NCBI RefSeq assembly: GCF_000264995.1
Contig: NW_006767442.1
Coordinates: forward strand, 1,208,634 to 1,272,633
DNA: 64,000 nucleotides
Reading direction: 5' to 3'
DNA from: Punctularia strigosozonata HHB-11173 SS5
Lineage: Eukaryota > Basidiomycota > Agaricomycetes > Corticiales > Punctulariaceae
In this document: one piece after another, positions 47,763 through 58,688 of the stretch
Position numbering within the stretch: position 1 is the stretch's first letter
How the letters are laid out: every line of letters begins with the position of its first letter
Notes under the pieces: generated by a model
What the model was told of the DNA's origin: nothing
The model's database searches: none
Seen by the model: the letters and a program-made list of their open reading frames with translations, nothing else
Made by a program: the position numbers and the translations under genes

Positions 47763-49188
47763 ATGCCCGACTTCTACCACGACTACCACCGCCTGCCCGT
47801 CGTCAGCACGGACAAGTCAGCCGCCACCCTCAACCAACCCTTCGACGTCCACCCGGAGCCCAAACGCAGCAAGCCTTTGCGCACAGTTCTTGTTCTCCTC
47901 CTCGCCGCAGCGATGTTCGGCCTCTACCGCACCGCGTTCCAGGGCGGCTTCCGCGTCGGCTGCCATTCTGGTACCAAGGCGAGCGGCGCCGCGCTGCGCC
48001 ACGTCTCCAACACGGCCGTGAACGGCAAGCTGCCGACCCACTACACCCTGCCCTCTGGCGACAAAATCCCCAGCGTTGCCCTCGGTACTGCCGCCTCTTC
48101 CGTATGCATGACGCCTCGTTTCGCGATGCTGACGGTGCTATTCTAACGCCAGGCGTCTGGCAGGCTGGGCCCGGCGAAGTCGGCACGGCCGTCAAAACGG
48201 CCATCGCGGCCGGCTACAAGCACATCGACGGCGCGTGGATCTATCGCAACGAAGCCGAGGTCGGGAAGGCGTTGAAGGAGAGCGGCGTGAAGCGGGAGGA
48301 TATCTGGCTCACGAGCAAGCTCTGGAACACGTTCCACGCTCCCGAAGGTGCGCCTGCCGCACTGTGTCCAATTTGCAGGACTCTGACACTTTACGCGGCG
48401 CGTAGACGTTGAGCCCGCCCTCGACGAGTCTTTGCAGAAGCTCGGCACGGACTACGTCGACCTGTACATCATCCATTGGCCCGTCGCTTTCAAGAAAGGC
48501 TCTAACAACGTGCTTGACGAAGCCCTGACTGCCGACCCGTACCCTACCTGGCAAGCCCTAGAAGCCCTGGTCGCCAAGGGCAAGGTACGCGCGCTCCTTC
48601 GCTCTTAATTCAACCCAACGACAATCTACTCACCCCATCACCACCAGGTCCGCAACATCGGCGTCTCCAACTTCAACATCCCGCGCCTCGCCAACCTGAC
48701 CGCGAACCCGCTCAAGATCAAACCGGCCGTGAACCAGGTCGAGCTCAACTACTTCAACCCGCAGCCGGAGCTGCTCGATTGGGCGGCGGAGCACGGGATC
48801 TTGCTCGAGGCATACTCGCCGCTCGGGAGCTCGAAGCAGGTCGGCGAGACGCTCCGGCTGCCCGTCGTGCAGAAGATCGCGAAGGAGCTCGGGATCACGC
48901 CCGCGCAGGCGATCATCTCGTGGCATGTTCAGCGCGGGACGGTCGTCTTGCCCAAGTCGGTGACGCCGTCGAGGGTGGAGGAAAACCTCAAGGGTGAGTG
49001 ACCACGCGTGACGTACAGGGAGACGCGAATCCTGACGGGATGAATTGACAGTCACTGCTCTCCCTGATGATCTGTTCGACGAGCTGGAGAAGGCTGCTAC
49101 TAGTCACAAGCCTCAGCGGGTTGTGAACCCGAGCAAGGGATGGGGTCTCGACTTCGACGTCTTTGACGACTACCCGTACAAGAAATGA
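47763..49188 (+). CDS. aldo-keto reductase with N-terminal membrane anchor
   Basis: 392-residue NAD(P)H-dependent carbonyl reductase of the AKR superfamily; exons 47763-48084, 48153-48347, 48406-48584, 48648-48993, 49052-49188 (1,179 nt). Catalytic set present: Asp and Tyr in AAGYKHIDGAWIYRNEAEVG, Lys in WLTSKLWNTFH, His in YVDLYIIHWPVAF. Barrel and cofactor motifs: GKVRNIGVSNFN, NQVELNYFNPQPELLDW, EAYSPLGSS, VVLPKSVTPSRVEENLK. Unusually for the family, the barrel is preceded by about 95 residues with one membrane helix (LRTVLVLLLAAAMFGLY) after a basic stretch, suggesting a type II membrane protein with the enzyme in the secretory lumen or outside. The substrate cannot be told. Confidence 0.9.
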
Positions 49189-49755
49189 AATGATGTATCT
49201 CAGCGACCAATCCATGGGTATTGTGATTCGCACACGAACGTACAGGAAGACCAGAGAAGAACGGCCAAGCACCAGGAGAGCTTTTGAAGGCGGCAGTAAA
49301 GATATTTGACCAGCGCTGAGGGAAGCAGACGGTAGTGCTTTCCAAGATGCAACATCCCGCATCAATTATGGACTAAGCCGTAACGCCCCATGGACACGAA
49401 GGAACTCCAAACAACCGTGGGTGAATCACCCGAGCAAAGTCATTCATTCCGGAGCAGAAGAGCGTTACTCTCCGCATACGAACGAAATGGGAACGCCTCG
49501 CGAGACGCTTCGGTATAGGAATAGCCATGGTCACGGAAGCATGTGGTGCGCTCAACAGCAACACAGTCAGCGGCTTGGGTAGCAAGTCAGATTCAGTCGA
49601 ACGTTGCAGAGAACCGCAAATGCTGTCTGACGACGCATTTTGGGGAGCTACGGCACTGATGATGCGGGAATGCTGTCGAGGACACCAAGGTAATGAGAAC
49701 TGTTCGCAGGCTCAAGAAGGTCCCCTTCTCGAGCCTTCTCCTCCCTGACAGAAAC
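49189..49755. other. intergenic
   Basis: 3' flank of the reductase gene and promoter of APH-like kinase copy 2. No supported gene. Confidence 0.45.
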
Positions 49756-50562
49756 ATGATTACTCGCCATACGCTTCCAGCATACCTCGAGCTTGCGAAG
49801 CAGCTCTACCCTCCCGACCGAATACCTCGTTCCACCCATACCCTGCAGCAACTCGACCCTCATACAATCCTCAAGACTGGATTCAGTCACTACATACTGC
49901 GCGAGGCTGAAGCTCTGGCCTTCGTACGGGCGAACACCTCCATACCTGTTCCATGCGTATACGATGTCTGGGAGCTTGAAGGAGACGGAAAGCAGGAAAG
50001 ATCATACTTGCTCATGGAGTTTATGGAAGGCGACACGCTCAAGCGCGCATGGCCTGCGATGACCCAAGCGGCCCAGGATTTCGTCGTCGCGCAACTCCGG
50101 GCATACCTAGCTGAACTCAGAGCCTTGAAGCAGCCCGATGGTCCTTGGATTGGGTCGTGCTCAGGGGGACCCGGTGCCGACCATCGCATTCGGACCAGGG
50201 ACGGATCTTTCCCGCGTTTACCATCCGTCGCTGCCTTTCATGACCTTCTCCACCAACGCATCAAGGCACACCGCCCGGGGCCATATTACGACTCTATTCG
50301 GCGCCAATACAAGGACGACTACCCGATCGTCTTCAGCCACGCGGACTTCAATCCAGCTAATATCATGGTTGATCCTAGCACTGGGAGAGTGACCGCCATC
50401 GTTGATTGGGAGATGGCGGGATGGTGGCCGGCGTACTGGGAGTATAGAAAGGCACTTTACGGTTGGAACACTGATGATCCCGAGTGGATGAGGGTCGTGC
50501 CACAGATCATGGACGTTTACGATGCCGAGTACAACGTCGATACCACAAACGAATACGCTTGA
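49756..50562 (+). CDS. APH-family kinase, copy 2
   Basis: Intronless 268-residue paralogue of the gene at 23191-23994; the two align over their whole length without obvious gaps. I chose the ATG at 49756 (MITRHTLPAYLELAKQLYPP), which matches the start of copy 1; an earlier in-frame ATG at 49693 would add 21 poorly conserved residues. Same key motifs: YLLMEFMEGDTLKRAW, PWIGSCSGGPGADHRIRT, catalytic loop SHADFNPANIMVD, metal Asp in AIVDWEMAGWWPAYWEYRKA. Active-site residues are intact. Substrate unknown; likely a small molecule. Confidence 0.9.
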   Translation: MITRHTLPAYLELAKQLYPPDRIPRSTHTLQQLDPHTILKTGFSHYILREAEALAFVRANTSIPVPCVYDVWELEGDGKQERSYLLMEFMEGDTLKRAWPAMTQAAQDFVVAQLRAYLAELRALKQPDGPWIGSCSGGPGADHRIRTRDGSFPRLPSVAAFHDLLHQRIKAHRPGPYYDSIRRQYKDDYPIVFSHADFNPANIMVDPSTGRVTAIVDWEMAGWWPAYWEYRKALYGWNTDDPEWMRVVPQIMDVYDAEYNVDTTNEYA

Positions 50563-51554
50563 TCCTGCTGTATCTTATGCCTCCTGTTTCACACCTCTTG
50601 CCGCCGTCATGATGAAATTCAGAGTGATATGGCTTCACACAACGCAGAGATCGAGGTTTCTCTCCAGATGGAGATTCCCGAACTTGTCCGTGAACCGTCG
50701 TACATATCTTCGTAGCCTAAGGCGGAAACAGCACGAACGTGTCCGCAAAACCTCGAACACCAAGCTGCAATATTCAAGTCAATTATCGCTGCGTTTTCCA
50801 GTGTCGCTGTTCTGCGACTTGGCGGTTTCGTCCAGAACTTGTGTTGGCAAGAGGGCAAGCGCCACCCAGGCAATGCAGCGCGTTTCGCGATCACCAGTAT
50901 TCTCCACGTGACCGTGATCGTGCACCCGCCTCCTCGATAGCCGATCACCCATCTTCAGCTCCACTCTGTGATCCTGGCGCACAATATATCCGCATGGGTT
51001 CTCAGCGAAGACGGTAAATATGCTCAGAATGCAATTCCATGTATGCATGCAAACCACCATCCCATGACTCACAAATTCTGAAGGACGAGCTGTGGCCAGC
51101 GCGATCGGCCAACGTAAGTGCGGGTCGCAAAGCAAACCATGCATGACAACGCGACGAATTAAAGAGGCCACCTTCGGGGAACGGAGAGGCTTTCCGTGCT
51201 ATGTATGCACAGTCTTGACGATCTTTCGGCTCGCTGATGCACTATGATTCCAGGTTCATCGATGACTTGATGTGTTCCACACGCGTTGTGTGCCTTCGGT
51301 CGAGTATGACAACACTACTGGCGAGACTTCTACTGGCGTTTGAGAAGACGCGAGCTTTTCCGTGCAGAGACAAAGCAAAGGGTCCATCGCAACGTCGCCG
51401 TCGAAAAATGCAACGCCCTGGCCACAAACATTGATTGGTCTGGTCCCTTCTCCCGCTCTCTATATGCGCGTCCATGCATAAAAGGGTCCTCGGACGCGGC
51501 CGGTTCTTTCTACTCCTCTCCCAACATTGAACTACTCGCTCTCGCCCCGACGCC
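50563..51554. other. intergenic
   Basis: No supported gene; open frames here are short and without motifs. Confidence 0.45.
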
Positions 51555-53167
51555 ATGGTACGTAACATTTTCCGATTTATTCATGTTGTCGTTGTCGTCG
51601 ACGGTACTCATCCGCACTATCTCGTAGTCGAAAAATCTTGACTTCTCAGATGGAAAGATCCCCAAGATCGAATCAAAAGAGCCCACCGCGTCTCTCCTGT
51701 CTTTGTCATATAAGATCGGGGACGAGGACGAGGACAGCAGTGAAGACGAGGAAATCATATCCGATTTCGAAGTCGACGAGCAGGAGGAGGAACATCAGCT
51801 TCCTCTCGAAGACCGATCCACCGCCCAGCGCCCGCACGAGGTCGACAATCGGGCCTTGTGGGCCATTCAAGACCTCACCTCCCGCATGTATCAAGCGGCG
51901 GCAGCGGCGCTCGACAGCGCCACTGCTCCGCAACTCTACCAACGCTGGCTGAACGGGCGTACCGCGACCGTCTACCACCTCCGGCGGTACCCCATCGAGG
52001 CCTGCGCCGTCCTTCGCCTCTGCGCCAATCCGAACGATCCTGACAGTGTCACCGTGAGTTGTTCTCGAAAAGTCAAAAGCTTGATAACCAGAGTTGCTGA
52101 GCAGCGATTCATGCGCGGGATTCGGATTTGGGAGGTGCTGTGCCGGGGAGACGAGCGCCGTGCGATTTTGCCGCTTTGGGGATGCGGTATCGCGGGCGCG
52201 TACAGGTGAGGGGTCTTCCAATGGCAGCGTGCTCTTGCTCGTACAATCTACTCATGGGTTCTTGTGATGCTCAGCTACACGGTTAGTCCGCTCGGATACG
52301 GAGACGTCGGTATGTACATCGACCAGAACCCCGGTGTCGATCGGCTATTGTTGGTGCGTACCAGGAATACGATCGTCCATGCGTTCGTACAAATATCTGA
52401 CAGCGTCATATTCTTTATCGCAGTTGATCCAGATGGCGGAATGTGTGAAGTCCTTGCACGACAGGAACATCGTGCATGGCGATCTTTTCGAAGTACGTGA
52501 CATCTCTATGTCGAAACAAAAGCTATGCATGCTAACGCCGCTTCGGTCCGCGTCCACAGACGCGGTTTGTTGTCATGGAAGAACGCTATGGGGTTCGGGT
52601 CTACCTTACGGGCTTCTACGAGACTGAGGTACGCAGAATTCTGTATTGGCAAACAACTGCTCATCATACTTATCAATGTATGTCAGATGCTAGATACTCA
52701 TGGCAGGGTGACGTGTCCATGGACGGTATCGGACTGGAACAGACTGTCGTGGTACGCTCAAATGTTCCGTCTGCCGCAACCCCTTCATGATACAACTCCA
52801 CTTATCAGGCGCGCCGCTCCGGAAATGACAGCACCGGGTCCGTGCCGCGTCTACGGCAAACCCGTGGATATCTGGGCTCTGGGTTTCTTGATCATGCAGG
52901 TGTGTTCCGGGCATGAACCTTCCGAGAAGTCTCTTGTATTTACCGATGTCGTGCTTATAGCTCATGACGGGAAGGGTTCCAGCCCATAGCACACAATACT
53001 TCATGGCCCACCCCGATTGTCTTCCCTCGCGACCTTATGGAATGACTCTCCGTCTGTACGCGCTTGTACGGGCGTGCTGGTCGTTTAGGCCGGCCGAGCG
53101 CCCATGCATCGACCAGACGATTACTTGGTTGAAACAGTGTCGTCGGCAATTGTTACTTGACGCATGA
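51555..53167 (+). CDS. kinase-like protein, probable pseudokinase
   Basis: 396 residues in eight small exons: 51555-51603, 51650-52053, 52105-52205, 52275-52353, 52424-52492, 52560-52628, 52687-52899, 52961-53167 (1,191 nt). After an acidic region (GDEDEDSSEDEEIISDFEVD) and a divergent N-lobe comes MAECVKSLHDRNIVHGDLFE, the kinase alpha-E/catalytic loop with HGD instead of HRD. The stretch where DFG is expected reads GVRVYLTGFYETE, lacking the metal-binding Asp; the Asn of the catalytic loop is also not evident. The C-lobe is well kept: an APE motif (PLIRRAAPEM), KPVDIWALGFLIMQ (the DxWxxG helix) and CWSFRPAERPCIDQ (terminal Arg motif). It probably keeps a kinase fold without normal phosphotransfer. 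Exon sum and phases support a real gene. Confidence 0.75.
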
Positions 53168-53478
53168 ACAGGGACCGATTTCACTGGTTATTCTTCCGTT
53201 ACTGATAGATTTGGCTCGATATCCTGTGGCAGAAGTATGTTCGCACCTAGATGATACCCTTGATAAATAATGGATCTCGAAGCCTCGGTCGATTGCCCAG
53301 GAGAAGATCAGGAGGAAGTTCGCACGATGTGGCGGTGCGTGAGAACAAAGGACAAAGGCGGACCGAGGACAATGCATGTTGTGGCTATGCTAATATAAAC
53401 GCGTCGCGCTCGTGACAGCCCGGCCTCGCGTCTTTATCTCTTACCTGCACCTGCAGCCTCCCCTTGTCATCCGCCGCG
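53168..53478. other. intergenic
   Basis: Short promoter region; nothing else seen. Confidence 0.45.
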
Positions 53479-55090
53479 ATGACGACAGCGTTTACCTCCA
53501 TGTTGTTCTCCAGTTTGTCCTCTGCAGCTCAGAAGTACCTTCCTCTCGCCTTCGCCCTCGCCACCGGGGGCTCCAGCACCGATTTCAGCCAACCCAGTAG
53601 CAGGTCCGTGTCCACAGCCCCACCCTAAGTCCAACTTTCATCTCGTCGCTAACTCCTCTAGTTCCTCTAGCCAGCAGCCCATGCAAGAATTGCACTTCTA
53701 CGACGAGGAAGACGACTCGCTCGAAGCCCAGGCCTACCGTTTCTTCTCTGAGACCAGCCCCGTTCCCGCTCCTTACCCCGGTACGGGTGACTTCACGCAG
53801 CCCGATTACGACGCCATCCCGCTACCACCCGACTGGTATCCTCGGCGCTACTCGTCTCCCATCTCTCGATTCTCGCGGCGCTGCATCAATCCCAAGGCTA
53901 GCGCCCCCCGCCTACCCTCGCCCCGGCCGTACATCTACAAGGGGCGCCCCCCTCTGACTCTAGCCGAGCGACAGCGGATCGTAGACATGGCGAACCGCAA
54001 GTACGGCAGACAACGTCTCTCCCGCGCGCGTCCCATGCACCCCGAGCGCATCAAGCCACGGCCTCGGTATCTTCCCTACGGAATCCTCTCCATGGAGGCG
54101 CAACCCCCAGCCGAGGAGCCCCCGGTAACGACGACGTCGACGACTGTGAGCGATCCCATGGATATCGACTGGCTCATGGACGTCTTCCCTGTATCGTTTT
54201 CCTCTTCGGCTCCTGCTACGGCACCTGTCGAAACCGCACAGCCTATGGTAATTGACCCACCTGAGGCTGGCCCCAGCACCACCAACAGTGTGCCGCGCCA
54301 GGATCCCACGGCCCATCACATCGGCAACTGGCTGGCGCAGGTGAACGCCGCTCAGTCTACCTTCGACCGGGTCACCAGATCCAGGAGCAGCTATGGGGCG
54401 CCTCCCGCGATCGTCTCCCAGCAAGCCGGCAGCCGCTCGATCTCTCGCGTACCATCGGGATCTCTGCCGCAATCGGGCGAACCAGTGCAAGAGCGTGGTC
54501 GGTCGCGCAACAGGAGCCCTAGCCCAGCCTTATCTACCCGTGCCCAGCGGTCCTTCGCGCCCTCCAGGACTGGATCTCGGAGCCCGGCCCCGTCTCCCAG
54601 GAACCGTTCGCTCGTGCCCGTCACCCCGGTCGCCTCGACCTCGACTTCGCGCAAGCGCAAGCGTTCCGCAACGCTCGAATCGTCGCCCGAATCTGGCCTC
54701 GAATCGCCGCCGCGCCCTGCCAAGCGGCGCCGGAGCTTGCGTATCGCGTCCAAGGCCGACGAGCACGATGAGGAGATTACCGGTCGGATCGTCCAGGGCA
54801 AGCGCAGGATAGCCAAGGCTGCCACACGGGGCACTCAGGGCAAGGAAGTCGTCGCCACCGCATCGTACAAGAAACGGGACAGGCCTTCGGCTTTCCCGTT
54901 GGCCTCTATCCCCGTTGGCTCTCCAGTTCGCACGCAGCCGTCGCGGAAGTGCAAGTCACCTGTCAAAGCCGTCCACCCTCCCCCAACTCCAGCCCGGGCT
55001 CCGAAGAAACGGACGCGAAGTGCGCTCGAGGACGATGGCGAACCACCGAAGACGCCTGGCCGGACTCCTAAGCGCCCGCGGAGGAATTAA
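53479..55090 (+). CDS. low-complexity basic protein, probably nuclear
   Basis: 517 residues; exons 53479-53603 and 53662-55090 (1,554 nt; GTCCGT donor, splitting a Ser codon). It opens with MTTAFTSMLFSSLSSAAQKY, a Ser/Gln linker, then an acidic patch (LHFYDEEDDSLEAQAYRFFS). A Tyr/Pro/Arg-rich region (LPPDWYPRRYSSPISRFSRR) and LTLAERQRIVDMANRKYGRQ follow. The second half is disordered and Ser/Pro/Arg-rich with several clusters fitting nuclear localisation signals: SRKRKRS, PAKRRRSLR, PKKRTR and the C-terminal PKRPRRN. No domain recognised. Gene status rests on a single long open frame with one plausible intron. Confidence 0.6.
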
Positions 55091-55856
55091 ACGCCATCCA
55101 TCATCCTGAATTAGCCGCAGGAGCAAAACAAGCTGTTGTGCCTCGCAAAGAATGTCTTTCGCTATCCCTCTCTCCCGTCCCTCCAGGTTCGTCGAAGCGC
55201 CTATAAGAGGCCACCGGACCCTAAACGCACGACGCGCTCATGTGGGCGTCTTGATTGCTGTCATCTCACCTGTTCCTGTTGCAAATGCTTTCCCCTCAGC
55301 TGTTGACTGCCCTGAATGTACTTGCTATCGAACACGTCCCGGAGTTTCCTCTCCCATCTTACCTTTCCTGCATACCCCCTGCTGCCCCCACCAATACCCT
55401 TTACCATTGCGACGCCGCCATTCGCGTTCGCCGCTGCGTTGTCTGTGCTCTCGTAACCTATATCTACTTATCTTGCTTTGTATCACCTGCATCTGTTTGT
55501 GACTGCTCTGCTGTTGTAACCTGCTGTCGCGTAGTATGAGACTGCTAAAGGCAAGCTCTCCGATGTACTTTACTACGACATCGTTCGAATATAGCCGCTC
55601 TCGTACTCGGAAACGCGATTTCCGCCTTCGGTGCGTTCGGTCGAATTCGAGCCCGGAAGACGGGGAATGATAAGTAAGTACAGGCTTCGCTAACAAGCAC
55701 TTGTGCGCGGAGCACGATACAGAAAGCAGTCCATGAGTAGCAGTCCATTATAAGTGTACATAAGAACGGAGGGGTCTTCCACGACTTCTTTCGTCATACA
55801 GAGAAGGAGACCCCATGAAATCGAACGAACGAGCACAAGAATGTCTGTCATCATGA
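55091..55856. other. convergent intergenic region
   Basis: Between the 3' ends of the basic protein gene (+) and the zinc-ribbon protein gene (-). No supported gene. Confidence 0.5.
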
Positions 55857-57687
55857 TCATCGGAGCCGCGCCCGCTTCGCAGCGCGGGCCTGCCCCTCGC
55901 CACTACTTCCGCTTGACCCAGGATCGCGCTGCTGGCCCCGGCCCTGGGCGAGCAGGGCGCCGGCCAGCTCGACCGACGCGCCGAGGATGGGGTGCAGCTT
56001 GTGCGCGAGCTCGGCGTCGAGCCCGCGCGGGTCGGCGATGGCGTCGAGGATGGCACCGAACGCGCGTCGGGCGGATTCGACGACCGCGGGCGGGTAGATG
56101 ACCTGTCGTCGAAATGATGAAACATCAAAAGACGAAGATGCAGTTAGAGAGGGAGAACGTACGGAGTGCGGTGGTATGGGTGCGTTGCGGAGCGCGGGGT
56201 CAATGTATTCTTGCATCGGGCCTGGACCCGGGGCCGTCCCGTTCGCGCCCGTGTACGCATGCTGCTGTTGCTGATGTTGGTGTTGATGCGGCTGGGACGT
56301 GCCCGGCACCTGCGCCTGTGGCTGGAAGAACGGAGCCGTGTCCGCGCCCAGTGAGCTGGGGCTGAAGGGAGGACTAGGGGGGCCGAAGCCTTCGGGGAGC
56401 GCGTATGCCACGTCGGCGTAAGGTGATACGTCTTGTTGATGTTGATGTTGGGAGGCAGGTGCTGGAGCTGGTGGCCTGGGGCGGATAGCGGGTAGTTGCA
56501 GGGGGGTGGCGGTGCTGGGCGGCGGAGGTTGAGGCTGGGGAGCGTCTGCGCCGAGTGATTCTGCGGCGGACGCGGCAAGGCGCTCGAGCAGGTACGACGC
56601 GTCGACCGTCCCGTCAGGTCCTATCTCCGGTGCGACGGGCTCCCTCTGCCCTTGCCCCTGTCCGGGATCTTGCGCGTGGTCAAGGTCGTGATCGTCGTGA
56701 ACGAGCTGACTGCTCCGTCTCGGGGCGGGAGCGCGCTTGCGGCCCTCCAGGTCGGGCGGCGGGTGCGCTTCGTCGTGCGCGAGCCGGACGCGGACGAAGA
56801 GCGGGTCGTCGTCGACGATCGTGACGTGGAGCCAGCCGCCGCAGTGGTAGCGCGGCATCTTATCGCGCCGTGCGCGCCGCCGGCCCTCGTCCGCAACGAG
56901 CTTGTGCTTCGTGTTCTCGCCTTCGAGCTGCGAACAGTAGTAGGTGATCACCGTCGTGCGCGAAGAGCCCTTGCCGCGAAGCGACTTTTTCTGGCTGTAT
57001 GCGCAGGTTAGCGACGACATGGATTGGGCCGAGGGAGGAGAAGGCGACGCACTTCCAGTGATATCCTGAAGCGAGCGCAACCCGATCCCGAATCGCATTG
57101 GCGCGGGCGTGCACGGAGGCGTCCGCGCCGCCCTGCCACAAGCCCTCCATCTCCTCCTGCGTGAGCCGAACGAAGGAGTCAAACTTGAACGGCCAGTCCT
57201 TGTTGCTCGCTATCGTCTGCAGGCACTGCTCAAGCTCCATCGCGGAGTTGCGGCTGGGGCCGTCCCCGTTGTGGCGGCTGATCTGCAGCGGTGCGGTAGC
57301 GATGACATGGTGCGACACGGAAGAGGTTGAGGCGACGGCGCTGGCAGAGGCGGTGGAGGTGGAGGCAGAGGCGGCCTTCTTCGCGAGCTGCTTGTTGTTG
57401 CACGCGAAACAGACTTTGAGGTAGCCAGAGCCGTTCTTCTTGAGCGGGAAGGTGTCCGGCGTGCCCTCATACGAGCAGCGATCGCACTTGCGCACCGTAC
57501 TCTCGGTGTAACTGTAGATAGCTGTGGGCGAGGTCAGATAGGTTTCGTCGAGATGAAGTTACGCACCGTAGACATGCTGGACGCCTCCGTCGGCGACAGG
57601 GTGGTGGGTGGGGTGATGGCCCGGTGCCGCTTCCGGGCGAGGGTCGGTTTCGTGAGCTCGAGGGGGTCCTGAAGCGGCGGTGTCCAT
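55857..57687 (-). CDS. zinc-ribbon plus FAR1/WRKY-GCM1-like putative DNA-binding protein
   Basis: 555 residues; exons 57687-57567, 57521-57053, 56994-56163, 56102-55857 (1,668 nt). A Cys4 ribbon comes first: VRKCDRCSYEG ... GYLKVCFACNNKQ. A second domain runs over the exon 2/3 junction (DWPFKFDSFVRLTQEE, SGYHWNQKKSLRGKGSSRTT, VITYYCSQLEGENTKHKL, RYHCGGWLHVTIVDD, VRVRLAHDEAH). Its spaced Cys/Cys/His pattern and strand order resemble the FAR1 / WRKY-GCM1 zinc-finger group, found in plant and fungal transcription factors derived from MULE transposases. The rest is Pro/Gln/His-rich (QPHQHQHQQQQ) with a helical C-terminal segment (VESARRAFGAILDAIADP) and a basic tail. No transposase catalytic domain is present. 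Domain assignment is by eye. Confidence 0.65.
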
Positions 57688-58688
57688 GGCGGACCGCCTG
57701 GGAGCGAAGACAACGGGCAGCGGTGAATCAATGAGTATATTGTTCTCTCGCTTAGGTGGTCTCTTTTCAAGACGACGTTAACGAGCTCGAGCGGGGTGGG
57801 CTCGACGACGGGCGCGAAGGTGTCGGGGATGCGCAGGAGGGCGGTGATCCAAAACAGCACAGGGGCTCGCCACGGCGCTAATTTCCGAATCGGGTAAGGC
57901 GGGCTGATATGCGTGTCTCGGTGCCCTCCTTTACCTCGGACGCGAGCGACGTCCTCATCTTACCCGATAATGCGTTTATCCACTGCTGTAAACACAGTCT
58001 GTGCTGGAGCTCGTCACCCAGCCCTCGAGCGACATAGGCTGTTTGCACCTATTTTTTTCACGCAGCAGCCGCAACTTCGTCTCTCCGGAGCGCCGATCCT
58101 TGGATGCCGCTCTCTCTCCACGATACGCGAAAGATAATAAAAACTGGGCCGTGGACGCTTGATCCTGTGCGAGAAGGCGCCCATCAAACATTCGAAGCCT
58201 AAGTATGTCATCTTGCCCTCGGTACTGTATCCGCTCCGAGCTCACCTGGGTTCAGTCCCTCTCACGCTCAAGTATGCTATATCGAACTGCCACTCCCAAT
58301 CCTCTCTAGCGCTGGGACCTTCATTAACTTCTTCTCCCATCGTGCACGAAGAGCGGCCTTCGGCGATTGCCAGGTTCCATCTACAGAACAACGCATGGTC
58401 AGGCGGTACCGTTGTGCGAATCTGCGTTACCCTCAAGACCTGTTTGAATGAGACGTCATCCAGGAATATCGGATCGTCGATGTTGCCGAGTGTACCCGCC
58501 TTTGATAGCTGTAAAGCTATTGTCACAGAATGCTCGGCCTGGCTGCTCCGTTGTATGATGCTGGTATCAGGGTTCAATTCAGCCCGCACAGGTGAACCCA
58601 TCAGACGATAGCTTGCACCCAGGGAGAAAGACACCTGGCAATATAAAAGACGGTAAGCACATCTTCAACGGGCAGTTCGTCACCCATA
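57688..58688. promoter_or_regulatory. divergent promoter region, zinc-ribbon gene / TPR-CHAT 2
   Basis: 1 kb between two starts. A minus-strand open frame of 130 codons (58242-58634) lies here but lacks supporting motifs. A good TATA box (58642-58648) faces the CHAT gene. Confidence 0.45.
58642..58648 (+). promoter_or_regulatory. TATA box of TPR-CHAT 2
   Basis: TATAAAA lies 41-47 bases upstream of the ATG at 58689. Confidence 0.5.

Noticed and set aside
58242-58634. Minus-strand open frame of 130 codons in the promoter of TPR-CHAT 2
   Set aside because: No motifs; competing frames on the other strand are equally open; no start context or neighbours supporting it.
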